A DNA stretch of 29,197 bases from an uncultured Eubacteriales bacterium (GTDB taxonomy: Bacteria; Bacillota; Clostridia; Oscillospirales; Butyricicoccaceae). The stretch is taken from the NCBI GenBank assembly GCA_910586105.1, contig CAJUGU010000038.1, forward strand, positions 1-29,197. Direction: 5' to 3'. Below, one piece after another: positions 15,588 to 22,820 of this stretch (position 1 is the first letter of the stretch; each line of letters begins with the position of its first letter). The notes beneath the pieces are model-generated. The model did no database searches, was not told the origin of the DNA, and was given only the letters and a program-made list of their open reading frames with translations. Position numbers and translations under genes: made by a program.

Positions 15588-16910
15588 ATGGAATTTATCT
15601 CCACCCCAAAGCAGTATCAGGATCCCATTGAGCTTGCAGCGGCTTCCGTCGGCGGGAAGGTTTCCCTGCGCGGCACGGTGCATCGCGTGCGCGATATGGC
15701 GGATTTTTCCTTTGTGGTCATCCGCGCGGGCCGAGGGCTGATCCAGTGTATGATGAAGGACGGCGTTGCCGGTCCTTCCCGCGCCGAACTGAAAGACGGT
15801 ATGGTCGTTGAGTTCGAAGGGACCGTCCACGAAGAGCCGCGCGCTGAGCACGGGTTTGAAATCGTGCTCGAAAGCGTCCGGGTGCTTGCGAAGCCTGCGG
15901 AGCAGCTTCCCGTACCGCTGGGCAAAAAATATATGGGTTTGACGCTCGACGTCGACCTCCCGCTCCGTCCGATCACGCTGCGTCATCCGATTAAGCAGGC
16001 CGCGTTCCGCGTACAGGGCGCGATCGCCGACGGCTTCGCCGAGTATATGCTCTCGCAGGGCTTTACGCATATCCATACGCCCAAGATCGTGACCGCGGGC
16101 GCGGAAGGCGGCGCAAGCCTGTTCAAGCTGGATTATTTTGGCCGTCCGGCATACCTTGCGCAGTCGCCGCAGTTCTATAAACAGTACACGGCAGGCATTT
16201 TTGGCCGCGTGTTTGAGATTGGCAGCGTCTACCGCGCCGAGCGCCACAACAGTTCCCGGCACCTTAACGAGTATATCGGGCTGGACTTTGAAATGGCGTA
16301 CATCGATTCGATGTATGACGTGATGCAGATGGAAACCGGAATGCTCAAATTCCTGATGGGCTACCTCAAGCAGCACGTTGTGCCCGAGCTCGAACTGCTG
16401 AAGGCCGACATTCCCGAAATCGGCGACATCCCGACGATCACCTTTGACGAGGCGAAGCAGATCATGCTGGATAAATTCGGACACAAGTCGAAGAACCGCT
16501 ATGACCTGAACCCCGACGAGGAGGTCATGCTCTGCAAGTGGTCGAAGGAGGAGCACGGCTCCGACTTCTGCTTCGTGACCCATTTCCCGTCGGCAAAACG
16601 CCCGTTCTATGCGATGGACGACCCGGAAAATCCCAAGTATGCATTGTCGTTTGATCTGCTGTTCCGCGGGCTGGAGATCACGACCGGCGGACAGCGTATC
16701 CATGATTATCAGGAGCAGATCGCCAAGCTCGAAGCGCGTAAAATGGATGTGTCCCTGTTTGAATCGTTCACGATGCTGCATAAATACGGTATGCCGCCGC
16801 ACGGCGGCTTGGGCATCGGTCTGGAACGGTTGACGATGCAGCTGCTGAGACAGCAGAACATCCGCGAGGCGTCCATGTTCCCGCGCGATATGTCCCGGCT
16901 TGAGCCGTGA
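15588..16910 (+). CDS. aspS: Aspartyl-tRNA synthetase, archaeal-type (possibly aspartate-tRNA(Asn) ligase)
   Basis: This 440-residue class II synthetase charges tRNA with aspartate. The length and motifs fit the short archaeal/eukaryal-type AspRS rather than the ~590-residue bacterial type with a GAD insertion. An N-terminal OB-fold covers about residues 15-110. Motif 2 is FEIGSVYRAERHNSSRHLNEY. The active-site block FRGLEITTGGQRIHDY and motif 3 GLGIGLERLTM follow. In the anticodon-binding domain the position that is Trp or His in studied archaeal enzymes, and that sets Asp/Asn tRNA discrimination, appears to be Thr30 (in RGTVHRVRD). A non-discriminating role supplying Asp-tRNA(Asn) to GatCAB is plausible but inferred. 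The start is chosen at the ATG after AGAGAGG. Confidence 0.92.
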   Translation: MEFISTPKQYQDPIELAAASVGGKVSLRGTVHRVRDMADFSFVVIRAGRGLIQCMMKDGVAGPSRAELKDGMVVEFEGTVHEEPRAEHGFEIVLESVRVLAKPAEQLPVPLGKKYMGLTLDVDLPLRPITLRHPIKQAAFRVQGAIADGFAEYMLSQGFTHIHTPKIVTAGAEGGASLFKLDYFGRPAYLAQSPQFYKQYTAGIFGRVFEIGSVYRAERHNSSRHLNEYIGLDFEMAYIDSMYDVMQMETGMLKFLMGYLKQHVVPELELLKADIPEIGDIPTITFDEAKQIMLDKFGHKSKNRYDLNPDEEVMLCKWSKEEHGSDFCFVTHFPSAKRPFYAMDDPENPKYALSFDLLFRGLEITTGGQRIHDYQEQIAKLEARKMDVSLFESFTMLHKYGMPPHGGLGIGLERLTMQLLRQQNIREASMFPRDMSRLEP

Positions 16911-16943
16911 TTGCTTTTTGCAATTCCGCCGAATGAAATATGC

Positions 16944-16960
16944 CTGCGGCGACGCCGCAG
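16944..16960 (+). other. Short perfect hairpin after aspS
   Basis: CTGCGGC and GCCGCAG arms with a 3-base loop lie between the aspS stop and its main terminator. It may stabilise the 3' end of the transcript. Confidence 0.4.
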
Positions 16961-16963
16961 AAT

Positions 16964-17009
16964 CACAAAGGCCCCAGCGGCTGCGTTTGCAGTTGCTGGG
17001 GCCTTTGTG
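16964..17009. terminator. Bidirectional terminator between aspS and the XRE gene
   Basis: A 21-bp stem with two G-U pairs and a GTTT loop is among the strongest in the window. CACAAAGGCCCCAGC pairs perfectly with GCTGGGGCCTTTGTG. AAA/TTT inside the arms lets it act on both convergent genes. Confidence 0.85.
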
Positions 17010-17019
17010 CGTTCCGCCG

Positions 17020-17364
17020 TTACTTTTCCGCCCGTGAGGCATCTATAATCTGCAACTGCTGGGCTACTAACTGATCAATCATTGCTCGAAGCTGAGGGGA
17101 AAGCGCGTCAACTCTCTCAAAAATAGTTGAAGCATTCACTTTGCCAAACAAAATATAATCCGACGAACAGGAAAACAGCTGGCAAATCTGCATCAGGCGA
17201 GGAACCGCCAGCCCTGTTCGCCCTCGCTCCAAGTCTGCAATATAGCCGGGCGTTACGTCAAGGACTTCTGCAAAATATTCCCTTGTCCAACCGAGACGAT
17301 TCCGTTCTCCTTCTATTCGTATTCCGAGTGCAATCGATTCTTCTGTGGGATCAACACGTGGCAT
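17020..17364 (-). CDS. XRE-family helix-turn-helix regulator
   Basis: This 114-residue DNA-binding protein has an XRE/Cro-type helix-turn-helix at about residues 13-68: IRIEGERNRLGWTREYFAEV, then TPGYIADLERGRTG and LMQICQLFSCSSDYILFG. The remaining 45 residues are a helical tail. AAAGGGGG lies 8 bases before the ATG. A possible minus-strand -10 TATACT is at 17394-17389. The gene is divergent from the signal-peptide ORF and membrane genes to its right, so it may regulate them; that link rests on position alone. The local GC content is lower than in the neighbouring core genes. Confidence 0.85.
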   Translation of the reverse strand: MPRVDPTEESIALGIRIEGERNRLGWTREYFAEVLDVTPGYIADLERGRTGLAVPRLMQICQLFSCSSDYILFGKVNASTIFERVDALSPQLRAMIDQLVAQQLQIIDASRAEK

Positions 17365-17449
17365 GTACCATGCCCCCTTTCAACGTGAGTATAGTACTAT
17401 TATGAATCCTTCCATCAATGCTCAAAATTGTGTTTGGTACATTTTTATC

Positions 17450-17478
17450 TGGACCGAGTACGAATCTTATGATATAAT
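17450..17478 (+). promoter_or_regulatory. Promoter of the accessory membrane-protein cluster
   Basis: TGGACC (17450-17455), 17 bases, TATAAT (17473-17478) with a TGA extension immediately before it. It lies 38 bases before the signal-peptide ORF. Confidence 0.6.
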
Positions 17479-17515
17479 AGTAGTAGAGATTTTATTGTTG
17501 AAAGGAAGTTTGAAA

Positions 17516-17677
17516 ATGAAAAAGGTTTTATCTGTTGCCCGTGTACTGGCACTCTATTTGGGATTGTCTGTTCCGGTATTTGCTGCATCTACAACGTTTT
17601 TACAGCAACAAGGTTCCCGGTTCAGTTGCCGGAAAGAGCGGAGCCGCCGCTTGACAGCCAATGAATTCCTGCTATAA
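17516..17677 (+). CDS. Small signal-peptide ORF, possibly a gene fragment
   Basis: This 53-codon frame starts at an ATG with GAAAGGAAG upstream and a promoter 38 bases before it. Residues 1-24 form a credible signal peptide (MKKVLSVARV, a hydrophobic core, then VPVFAAS as cleavage region). The rest is short, polar and without a recognisable domain. Its 3' end coincides with a near-consensus promoter. It may be the 5' stub of a deleted secreted-protein gene or a real small secreted peptide; I favour the stub. Confidence 0.4.
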   Translation: MKKVLSVARVLALYLGLSVPVFAASTTFLQQQGSRFSCRKERSRRLTANEFLL

Positions 17678-17678
17678 T
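17651..17678 (+). promoter_or_regulatory. Near-consensus sigma-A promoter for the membrane cluster
   Basis: TTGACA (17651-17656) and TATAAT (17673-17678) are both perfect hexamers, with a 16-base spacer ending in TGC (extended -10). The promoter overlaps the last codons of the small signal-peptide ORF and would give a leader of about 115 bases before the next gene. Confidence 0.7.
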
Positions 17679-17801
17679 TTTAATGGTACCTTTTCGGTTT
17701 CCGAGGGAGCGTTTGGCGAGTATGGAAAAGATTGCCGGTTCAAGGACGCTGGCAGGCGGCAGGGGAGCGCCTTTTTATACATAGTCGAGGAGGAAAAACT
17801 T

Positions 17802-18530
17802 ATGCAGATGGATGATTTTTCAAAATATCAGGACTGGATCAAGGCTGAAATGGAATGTGCGAATGGAGTTCGCAAACGGAAACGGGTCGTGTTTTGGAAA
17901 GTGAATGGGATTTTGCTGGCTGCCTACGCGGCGATTTTTCTAATCTGCTTTGTCGTTGGCATGTGCTCGGAAAAGAATGGCGAAGATATGATCGCAATGG
18001 CGGCCGCATGCGTGCTGCTGCTGTTCATACTTACCGTGTTGATCACATTCCTTTGCATGGCGCCGGGCTTTTTCAAAGGTAAATATGCCCGAAAAATAAA
18101 GCGGGCCATCAAGCGGCAGGGCTTTCAAGAGACGCAGCGCGAACAGTTCGCCCGCGAGCAAATGGCGGCTCGGAACGATCCTGCGAAAAGCGTGTCCTTC
18201 GTGATAACGAAAGGACAGGATCATATGCCCGCGCAGTTTACGCTCAGCGAACATTTTGCCTGCCTGACGGGTGGGACAGGCTTCGGCCCTTACATCATTC
18301 CTGTAGACGGCATGGAGGCGTTTTGCGTTCACACGAATCGGATCGAGCTTCCTGTGGTCACGCGCGTGTTCTTTTTGGTTATCCATATGGAACAAAGCGT
18401 TACGACGCAAATGATCCGATTTATCGGACACGGCAGGGAACAGGGACGGCTTTCGTTTGGCGACCCGGAAGCCTGCGAAAAGGTGCTGAACATCCTACGG
18501 CAGCGCTTCCCCGAAGCGTCGGGCCGATAA
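17802..18530 (+). CDS. Two-segment membrane protein with a cytoplasmic C-terminal domain, unknown function
   Basis: I do not recognise a named family for this 242-residue protein. Residues 1-34 are polar and basic. Hydrophobic segments span about 35-56 and 64-89, followed by a basic stretch (KGKYARKIKRAIKRQG). The C-terminal ~120 residues are soluble, with a strand-rich pattern resembling the membrane-associated PH-like domains of YcxB-type proteins (ITKGQDHMPAQFTLSEHFAC, GPYIIPVDGMEAFCVHTNR); that resemblance is tentative. The start at 17802 is chosen for GAGGAGG at good spacing; the open frame extends upstream into the promoter. It heads a likely three-gene unit of membrane proteins. Confidence 0.75.
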   Translation: MQMDDFSKYQDWIKAEMECANGVRKRKRVVFWKVNGILLAAYAAIFLICFVVGMCSEKNGEDMIAMAAACVLLLFILTVLITFLCMAPGFFKGKYARKIKRAIKRQGFQETQREQFAREQMAARNDPAKSVSFVITKGQDHMPAQFTLSEHFACLTGGTGFGPYIIPVDGMEAFCVHTNRIELPVVTRVFFLVIHMEQSVTTQMIRFIGHGREQGRLSFGDPEACEKVLNILRQRFPEASGR

Positions 18531-18654
18531 GCCGCCCGATTGCAGCCGAAAGGGGAGCCGACGACCGGAAAAGAGTCCGATCGTATTTCAGCAGCGTTCC
18601 CGGAGGGGTAAAACGCCGCTGTGTGAACGAGGAATATTTTTTTGGAGGTGCGAA

Positions 18655-19164
18655 ATGGAAAAAATAAAATCAACCCTTTTTGCAATCACCCTGATGCTGC
18701 TGCTCTTAGCGGTGACGTCGGGTGGGCTTTCGATCAAGTACCTGTTTGAAGTCCGATCCGCCGATCGTTATGAGGACAAGGGCGTATATACCTTTGTGCC
18801 GTATCAGGTGCTGCCGGTTCAGGTCAAGAATACGGGTAGTGGGCGCGATCGCCGCATGAACCCGACCAAAACCGTTTACATGGTCTATTATCGGGAGGCC
18901 AGCGGGAGCGGTTATCAATGGAGCGAACAGGCGTACAGCCGCGATCTGGGGCAGGACATCGTAGACGCAGGGAAAGCGGTGGAACGCCGGGTGCTTTCCA
19001 TCGTTGAAAACCGTACCTATATCACTGTGGAGCCGGACGAGAACGCGGAAAGCTACACCGCCGGTCTTCGGCAAAGGTATATCTTCATCATTGCACTGTC
19101 GGCAGCTTATATCCTGCTGTATGCGTTAGGTTGCTTGATCCGCGCAAGGCTGGGGCCTGCCTAA
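18655..19164 (+). CDS. Bitopic membrane protein with extracytoplasmic domain, unknown function
   Basis: This 169-residue protein has one hydrophobic segment near each end (about 7-27 and 143-165) flanking a polar, strand-rich middle. The architecture (TM, beta domain with a Tyr-rich VYMVYYREASGSGYQW segment, TM) resembles DUF3592-type proteins, but I cannot confirm membership. The first segment could also act as an uncleaved signal anchor. TTGGAGGTG precedes the ATG. The 124-base gap from the previous gene contains no clear terminator, so co-transcription is likely. No catalytic motif is visible. Confidence 0.75.
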   Translation: MEKIKSTLFAITLMLLLLAVTSGGLSIKYLFEVRSADRYEDKGVYTFVPYQVLPVQVKNTGSGRDRRMNPTKTVYMVYYREASGSGYQWSEQAYSRDLGQDIVDAGKAVERRVLSIVENRTYITVEPDENAESYTAGLRQRYIFIIALSAAYILLYALGCLIRARLGPA

Positions 19165-19198
19165 CAAGGGGGGAGTGCGTAAAACCGCAAAACATTGA

Positions 19199-19888
19199 TT
19201 GGATCAAAGGAGGACTGCAAAAAAGTATTTTGAAGATCATGTGAAAAAACGAAAATGGATCCGTGGCCTGCAAATCGTGCGCCTCCCGATTGCCGTGCCG
19301 ATCCTTGCGGCAGGCGCATGGCTGGTCTGGATCAAGGGTTCGCTGCTGTGGTTTGCGATAGACAGTGTGACCGATCATGTGACCGCGCTTGTCGCTGGTA
19401 TTTTCGTAGCGTCGATCGTGCTGCCGTTGTCGATTGTAATTCCCGTTTGCACATATTTCGGTTTCCGGTTGCAGGACGGCGCATATCGTAAATTCGTATT
19501 ATGGAAGGGGGCATATCTTCTGATGGAGCGCACCAGTTTGCCCCAGCTCGGAAGCCGGTTTTATGATAGTCCCGGGGACTGGTCGGCGGTCGGGCAGATG
19601 AAAAGGCTCAAGATTTTAAAAATCGAAAACCTTGCGATCTGTGATTGGGGGTTCCTCGAAAATCTTGGGAATTTGCAGGATTTGAATCTGTGCGGTACGA
19701 ACTTCGCGCGGGAGGACATAATACTGCGGTTGAAAAACTTGCAGCAGTTGAATCTGACGGGTACTGGGTTTACCGATTGCAGCATCCTGCTTCAGATTCC
19801 GAAACTGAAGCGAGTCAATCTGGCGCATTGCAATTTGAAAAATGAAAGCGCCTTGGAGCAGCTGACGGCTTCTGTTCTAAAATCATAA
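19199..19888 (+). CDS. Membrane protein with C-terminal leucine-rich repeats
   Basis: Two hydrophobic segments (about residues 27-53 and 63-88) are followed by three to four leucine-rich repeats between about residues 135 and 220: LKILKIENL, LQDLNLCGTNF, LQQLNLTGTGF and LKRVNLAHCNL, spaced 22-23 residues apart. LRRs usually bind proteins; the partner is unknown. The start is uncertain. The first codon after an in-frame stop is TTG at 19199, with no good ribosome-binding site before it. The strong AAAGGAGG at 19206-19213 lies inside the frame without ATG, GTG or TTG at proper distance. A start-codon mutation is possible. It is last in the plus-strand cluster. Confidence 0.75.
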   Translation: MDQRRTAKKYFEDHVKKRKWIRGLQIVRLPIAVPILAAGAWLVWIKGSLLWFAIDSVTDHVTALVAGIFVASIVLPLSIVIPVCTYFGFRLQDGAYRKFVLWKGAYLLMERTSLPQLGSRFYDSPGDWSAVGQMKRLKILKIENLAICDWGFLENLGNLQDLNLCGTNFAREDIILRLKNLQQLNLTGTGFTDCSILLQIPKLKRVNLAHCNLKNESALEQLTASVLKS

Positions 19889-19954
19889 AAACGCTCTTCG
19901 CTGATGTGGTTGTGCGGAAATTTACCGCACAGCGCAACGGCGAAGGGCGTTTTT
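19887..19954 (+). terminator. Compound terminator of the membrane cluster
   Basis: AAAACGCTCTTCGC and GCGAAGGGCGTTTT form a long outer stem (one G-U pair). They enclose a second hairpin, TGTGCGG with CCGCACA, and the outer stem ends in a T-run. It starts at the stop codon of the LRR gene. Confidence 0.85.
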
Positions 19955-19983
19955 ATATGTGTTGACACAAATATGAATGGAAC

Positions 19984-20024
19984 CTAAAAACACGGCCTAC
20001 CGAGAACACGCGCCGCGTTTTTAG
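19984..20024 (-). terminator. Terminator of the SUKH gene
   Basis: A 13-bp stem with one mismatch (19984-19996 with 20012-20024) is followed on the minus strand by a T-run within the arm. It lies just beyond the SUKH stop, convergent with the previous terminator. Confidence 0.65.
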
Positions 20025-20033
20025 AGCCTGAGA

Positions 20034-20702
20034 TTATGGCAGGCCTGCCGCCGTTCTCCATGCCAGAGCAAACGGGCATTCCGGGTCTATAACGCCCGGC
20101 GCGCTGGGCTTGCCGCCAAGCTCCTCCGGTTCAGGCTGGATGAATTTTTCCAGTTGCCAGATCTCGCCGCCGACCAGACCGATTTGGAGAAGGCTTTCCA
20201 AATACTCCTCAAAGCTCTCGGCCAGCTGGACTGGATAAGTGTACAGGCCGTCGTGGTTCAGATAGACCACGGGCTTTTTCGATCCGGGATGGGCAAGATT
20301 GAAAAGGAGCATATCGCCGTTCGGTACTTCGGCAAAATCCAGCAATCCACGCATATTTTCCCAATGGGTGGTGTAATATTGATAGCCGTGGTATGCCTTT
20401 TCGCTCAAATACTGCTCAATATCCCATGTCAGCGCCCCGCTGCTGATGCTTTGCAAATTCGGATATTGCTGCCAAAACGATTTACTTTCGTAAATGCTCC
20501 ATGTAATATTTACCCGGCCTGCGATTTGGGACACGGCCGCTACAAAATCGGCAGGCAGCGTGAGCTTGTATTTCTCCTCGACCGCGCGTACCGTCCCCAT
20601 ACTGGCGGGCTCGCCAATCTCCCAGCCGTAAATTTTGCCGTCCAGCTTTATGACTGCCGCCTTGATTTGCTCCAAACGGGTGAGAAAGGTTGATCGATCC
20701 AT
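20034..20702 (-). CDS. SMI1/KNR4 (SUKH) family protein
   Basis: This 222-residue soluble protein matches the SUKH superfamily. In bacteria its members often act as immunity proteins against secreted or contact-delivered toxins, though many are of unknown role. Visible blocks are WEIGEPASMGTVRAVEEKY followed by LTLPADFVAAVSQIAG (the usual 'L P.d...' segment), a middle with DMLLFNL, and KKPVVYLNHDG typical of the C-terminal half. There is no signal peptide. AAAGGGG lies 8-9 bases before the ATG. No toxin gene is adjacent, so an immunity role is only a possibility. It faces the membrane/LRR cluster tail to tail. Confidence 0.85.
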   Translation of the reverse strand: MDRSTFLTRLEQIKAAVIKLDGKIYGWEIGEPASMGTVRAVEEKYKLTLPADFVAAVSQIAGRVNITWSIYESKSFWQQYPNLQSISSGALTWDIEQYLSEKAYHGYQYYTTHWENMRGLLDFAEVPNGDMLLFNLAHPGSKKPVVYLNHDGLYTYPVQLAESFEEYLESLLQIGLVGGEIWQLEKFIQPEPEELGGKPSAPGVIDPECPFALAWRTAAGLP

Positions 20703-20742
20703 GATGTTCGCCCCTTTTTATGTAAAATGAAAAAACCGGTTT

Positions 20743-20775
20743 TCGATCGTAATGAAACGACCGATAAACGATCGA
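20743..20775. promoter_or_regulatory. Inverted repeat upstream of the SUKH gene
   Basis: TCGATCGT (20743-20750) and ACGATCGA (20768-20775) form an 8-bp dyad with a 17-base spacer, 41 bases before the SUKH start. Its size and place suit an operator. I see no clear promoter hexamers. Confidence 0.35.
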
Positions 20776-20791
20776 TAGGATGGATTGCAGG

Positions 20792-20816
20792 AGGCAGGCG
20801 AACGGATCGCCTGCCT
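20792..20816. terminator. Hairpin between the dehydrogenase-like and SUKH genes
   Basis: A perfect 10-bp stem (AGGCAGGCGA/TCGCCTGCCT) with a 5-base loop lies 55 bases past the stop of the minus-strand dehydrogenase-like gene. The T-run follows on the plus strand, not the minus, so its direction of action is ambiguous. Confidence 0.5.
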
Positions 20817-20870
20817 TTTCCAAAAGCCTGACGGGAAGTCGGCCATAAGAGCGCGTGCCGGAACCGACGG

Positions 20871-21769
20871 TCAGCCCTCCTGCAAATGCGCCTGGATATT
20901 CGCAAGCACCTTTTCACTCAGGAGGACAAACGCTTCGGCGGTGCGTCCGGCGGAGGTGTTGATGCACCGCACATTTTCGCGTTCTAACAGCGCCGGGTCG
21001 CCCAGCGCGCCGACGGTATCGCAGCAAAACAGGTTCCGTGGGTCGTCCAGCCATGCGGCGAGGGCGGAAAGGTCGGCGGCAGGCCCGATGGAAGTATTGA
21101 ACAGGATCTTATGCGAGCCCAGCTTTGCGAACTGCTCCGCGCTTAACAGGATCACGTTTTTGTTTAGGCAGGTGAACACGACCTCGCATTCGGCAAGCAG
21201 GTCATCCAGCGGCTGATACCGGAGCCCGTTTGCTTCCGCCTGTGGTTTGCGGGTGCGGCTGTAATACCGCACGTCCGCGCCCATGTAGTGCAGCGCGTCG
21301 GCGATCATGCCGCCGGATACGCCCAGGCCGACTACGCCCACGCGCAGCCGGGTCAGCTCGCGCGGCAGGGGATCCCAGCAGGGGCGCCCGCCGAATCCGT
21401 GCAGGATCTCCCCAAGCTGCCAAAGCACGTATTCAACCACGCCGCGGTCGCCGTAATCACGGATCCCGCGCACGTCAATGCTGCGGGAACGGGCGTAGGC
21501 GATATCGACGTTGGCGCTCTCCTCAGAATACAGAGAGCAGCACATGCCGACATACCGCAGGTTCGGGCATTGCTCCATAGCGGCCCGGGTCAGGCGGGAG
21601 GTGTAGCTGAGCAATACGGCGTCCGCGTCCCAACCCGTGCGGCGATCTCCGCGTCGCCGGCGGGGATATCTTTATAAAACACGATTTCGCGGGCGTAGCG
21701 GCGCAGCTCCTTTTCCGCATCCGATATCAGGTTGATCGGCTCAATCGCAACCAGTTTTTGAAACATCAT
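20871..21769 (-). pseudogene. D-isomer 2-hydroxyacid dehydrogenase-like protein, frameshifted
   Basis: A protein of about 299 residues is split over two frames. The first 44 codons (MMFQKLVAIEPINLISDAEK to EIAARVG) start at 21769 after AAAGGAGG. The frame must then gain one base near 21628-21634 to continue as VLLSYTSRLTRAAMEQCPNLRYVGM to the end. The NAD-binding motif is VGVVGLGVSGGMIADALHYMGADV. By position, the usual catalytic residues seem absent: NTSIGP where NTARG carries Arg, DTVGALGDP where DVFxxEP carries Glu, and INTSAGR where TPHxAG carries His. It may be a pseudogene, a non-catalytic relative or a sequencing error. It follows the aspartate-dehydrogenase-like gene by 11 bases. Confidence 0.7.
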
Positions 21770-21780
21770 GAGATCCTCCT

Positions 21781-22581
21781 TTAAAATTGAATGGGGGAGG
21801 ACAGGTTGCGCAGCAGTGCAACCACACTCCACCCGGCGATCGCGGCGGTGCGGGAATAAATGTCGACCGTAGCCTTTACGCCGTCGATCTCCGCCGTGAT
21901 ACAATGGTCGTCGCCCGCAAAGCCGGGGACGCTGAAGATCTGCGCCGTCGCATGATCCGGGCCGGTCGTCGCGAGCGACGCGGCGACTGCGACGTTGACC
22001 TTGGTCGGAAGTACGGCGATCGCTTCGGCGGCTGTGCCGGAAAGCACGCAGCTTTCTTCGGTGTCCGTCAGCAGTTTTTCCGCGAAAACGGGGGTGTTTT
22101 GCAGCGACTGCGGGCCTTTATGGGTCACGATGCCTGCGGTTTCGTTCAGCTTTTGCGCCTCCGCCATCAGCGTGACCGTGCGCAGGACATCAAAGCCGCC
22201 GACCGCGCCCGAAGCGATATGTACTTTGGCGTTGTTCACCCGCGCAGCCTGCTCGACCGCTTCCCGGAAAGCGGCGTCCGCCAGCGCGCCGATGGACAGC
22301 AGGACCAGATTTGCGCCGCTCGTTAAGACCGGAACCGCCATTTCCTTTGCCATCTGCACCGAGGCCGTTTCCGCGACATAATCGGGCGCGAGCGCAAGCA
22401 GTTCGTCCAGCGAAGCGCAGGCTTTGCAGCCGGTTTTTTGGGCGACTGCCTCTGTTTTTTCGGCGGTACGGCTGTAGGCCCCGATCAGTGTGTAGCCTTC
22501 CAGCAGGCCGGAAACGCAGGCGTCGGCGATGATGTTCCCAAGGAAGCCGCAGCCAACCAGCGCTAATTTTTTCTTTTCCAT
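21781..22581 (-). CDS. L-aspartate dehydrogenase-like oxidoreductase
   Basis: This 266-residue protein has an N-terminal Rossmann domain (LALVGCGFLGNIIADAC, residues 6-22) and a C-terminal aspartate-dehydrogenase domain (DUF108 type). Signatures are HIASGAVGGFDVLR near residue 133, LPTKVNVAVAASLA, corresponding to the conserved FPxNxNVAA block, and DDHCITAEIDG with the likely catalytic His. Family enzymes convert aspartate to iminoaspartate/oxaloacetate and can serve NAD synthesis, but no nadA, nadB or nadC lies nearby, so I give no symbol. GGAGG is about 13 bases from the ATG, slightly long. It probably forms a two-gene operon with the downstream dehydrogenase-like gene. Confidence 0.85.
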   Translation of the reverse strand: MEKKKLALVGCGFLGNIIADACVSGLLEGYTLIGAYSRTAEKTEAVAQKTGCKACASLDELLALAPDYVAETASVQMAKEMAVPVLTSGANLVLLSIGALADAAFREAVEQAARVNNAKVHIASGAVGGFDVLRTVTLMAEAQKLNETAGIVTHKGPQSLQNTPVFAEKLLTDTEESCVLSGTAAEAIAVLPTKVNVAVAASLATTGPDHATAQIFSVPGFAGDDHCITAEIDGVKATVDIYSRTAAIAGWSVVALLRNLSSPIQF

Positions 22582-22626
22582 AATGTTTTATGATCCTCCG
22601 TTTGGTCAGATTTTGCCGTTTTCCAT

Positions 22627-22635
22627 AGTATACCA
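22627..22635 (-). promoter_or_regulatory. Extended -10 promoter of the aspartate-dehydrogenase-like operon
   Basis: On the minus strand, TGGTATACT gives an extended -10 (TATACT at 22632-22627), 45 bases before the start codon. No good -35 is seen. Confidence 0.5.
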
Positions 22636-22770
22636 CACTTCCGGCGCTTTGGGTAGGAAAATATTACAAAAACCGCCCTATGGCAGATCAGAAATGCGAT
22701 CAAAACGGCAGAAGCGGCGGGCAGGCCGGGGATGTCCTGGGCGATCATGAAGATTTTTCCAAAACAATCG

Positions 22771-22799
22771 TTGCGTTTGTTTTCGGATGATAGTATAAT
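22771..22799 (+). promoter_or_regulatory. Sigma-A-type promoter of the SLH gene
   Basis: TTGCGT (22771-22776), 17 bases, TATAAT (22794-22799, perfect). It lies about 257 bases before the start codon. Confidence 0.6.
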
Positions 22800-22820
22800 G
22801 AAGTAGTACACGGATGAAAC

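Noticed and set aside
15558..17042. A 494-codon antisense frame over aspS
   Set aside because: Codon-bias shadow of aspS. It would also run through the strong bidirectional terminator at 16964-17009.
17020..17677. Toxin-antitoxin pair made of the XRE regulator and the small ORF
   Set aside because: The small ORF is a signal peptide followed by a featureless tail and lies on the opposite strand. No toxin fold is recognisable.
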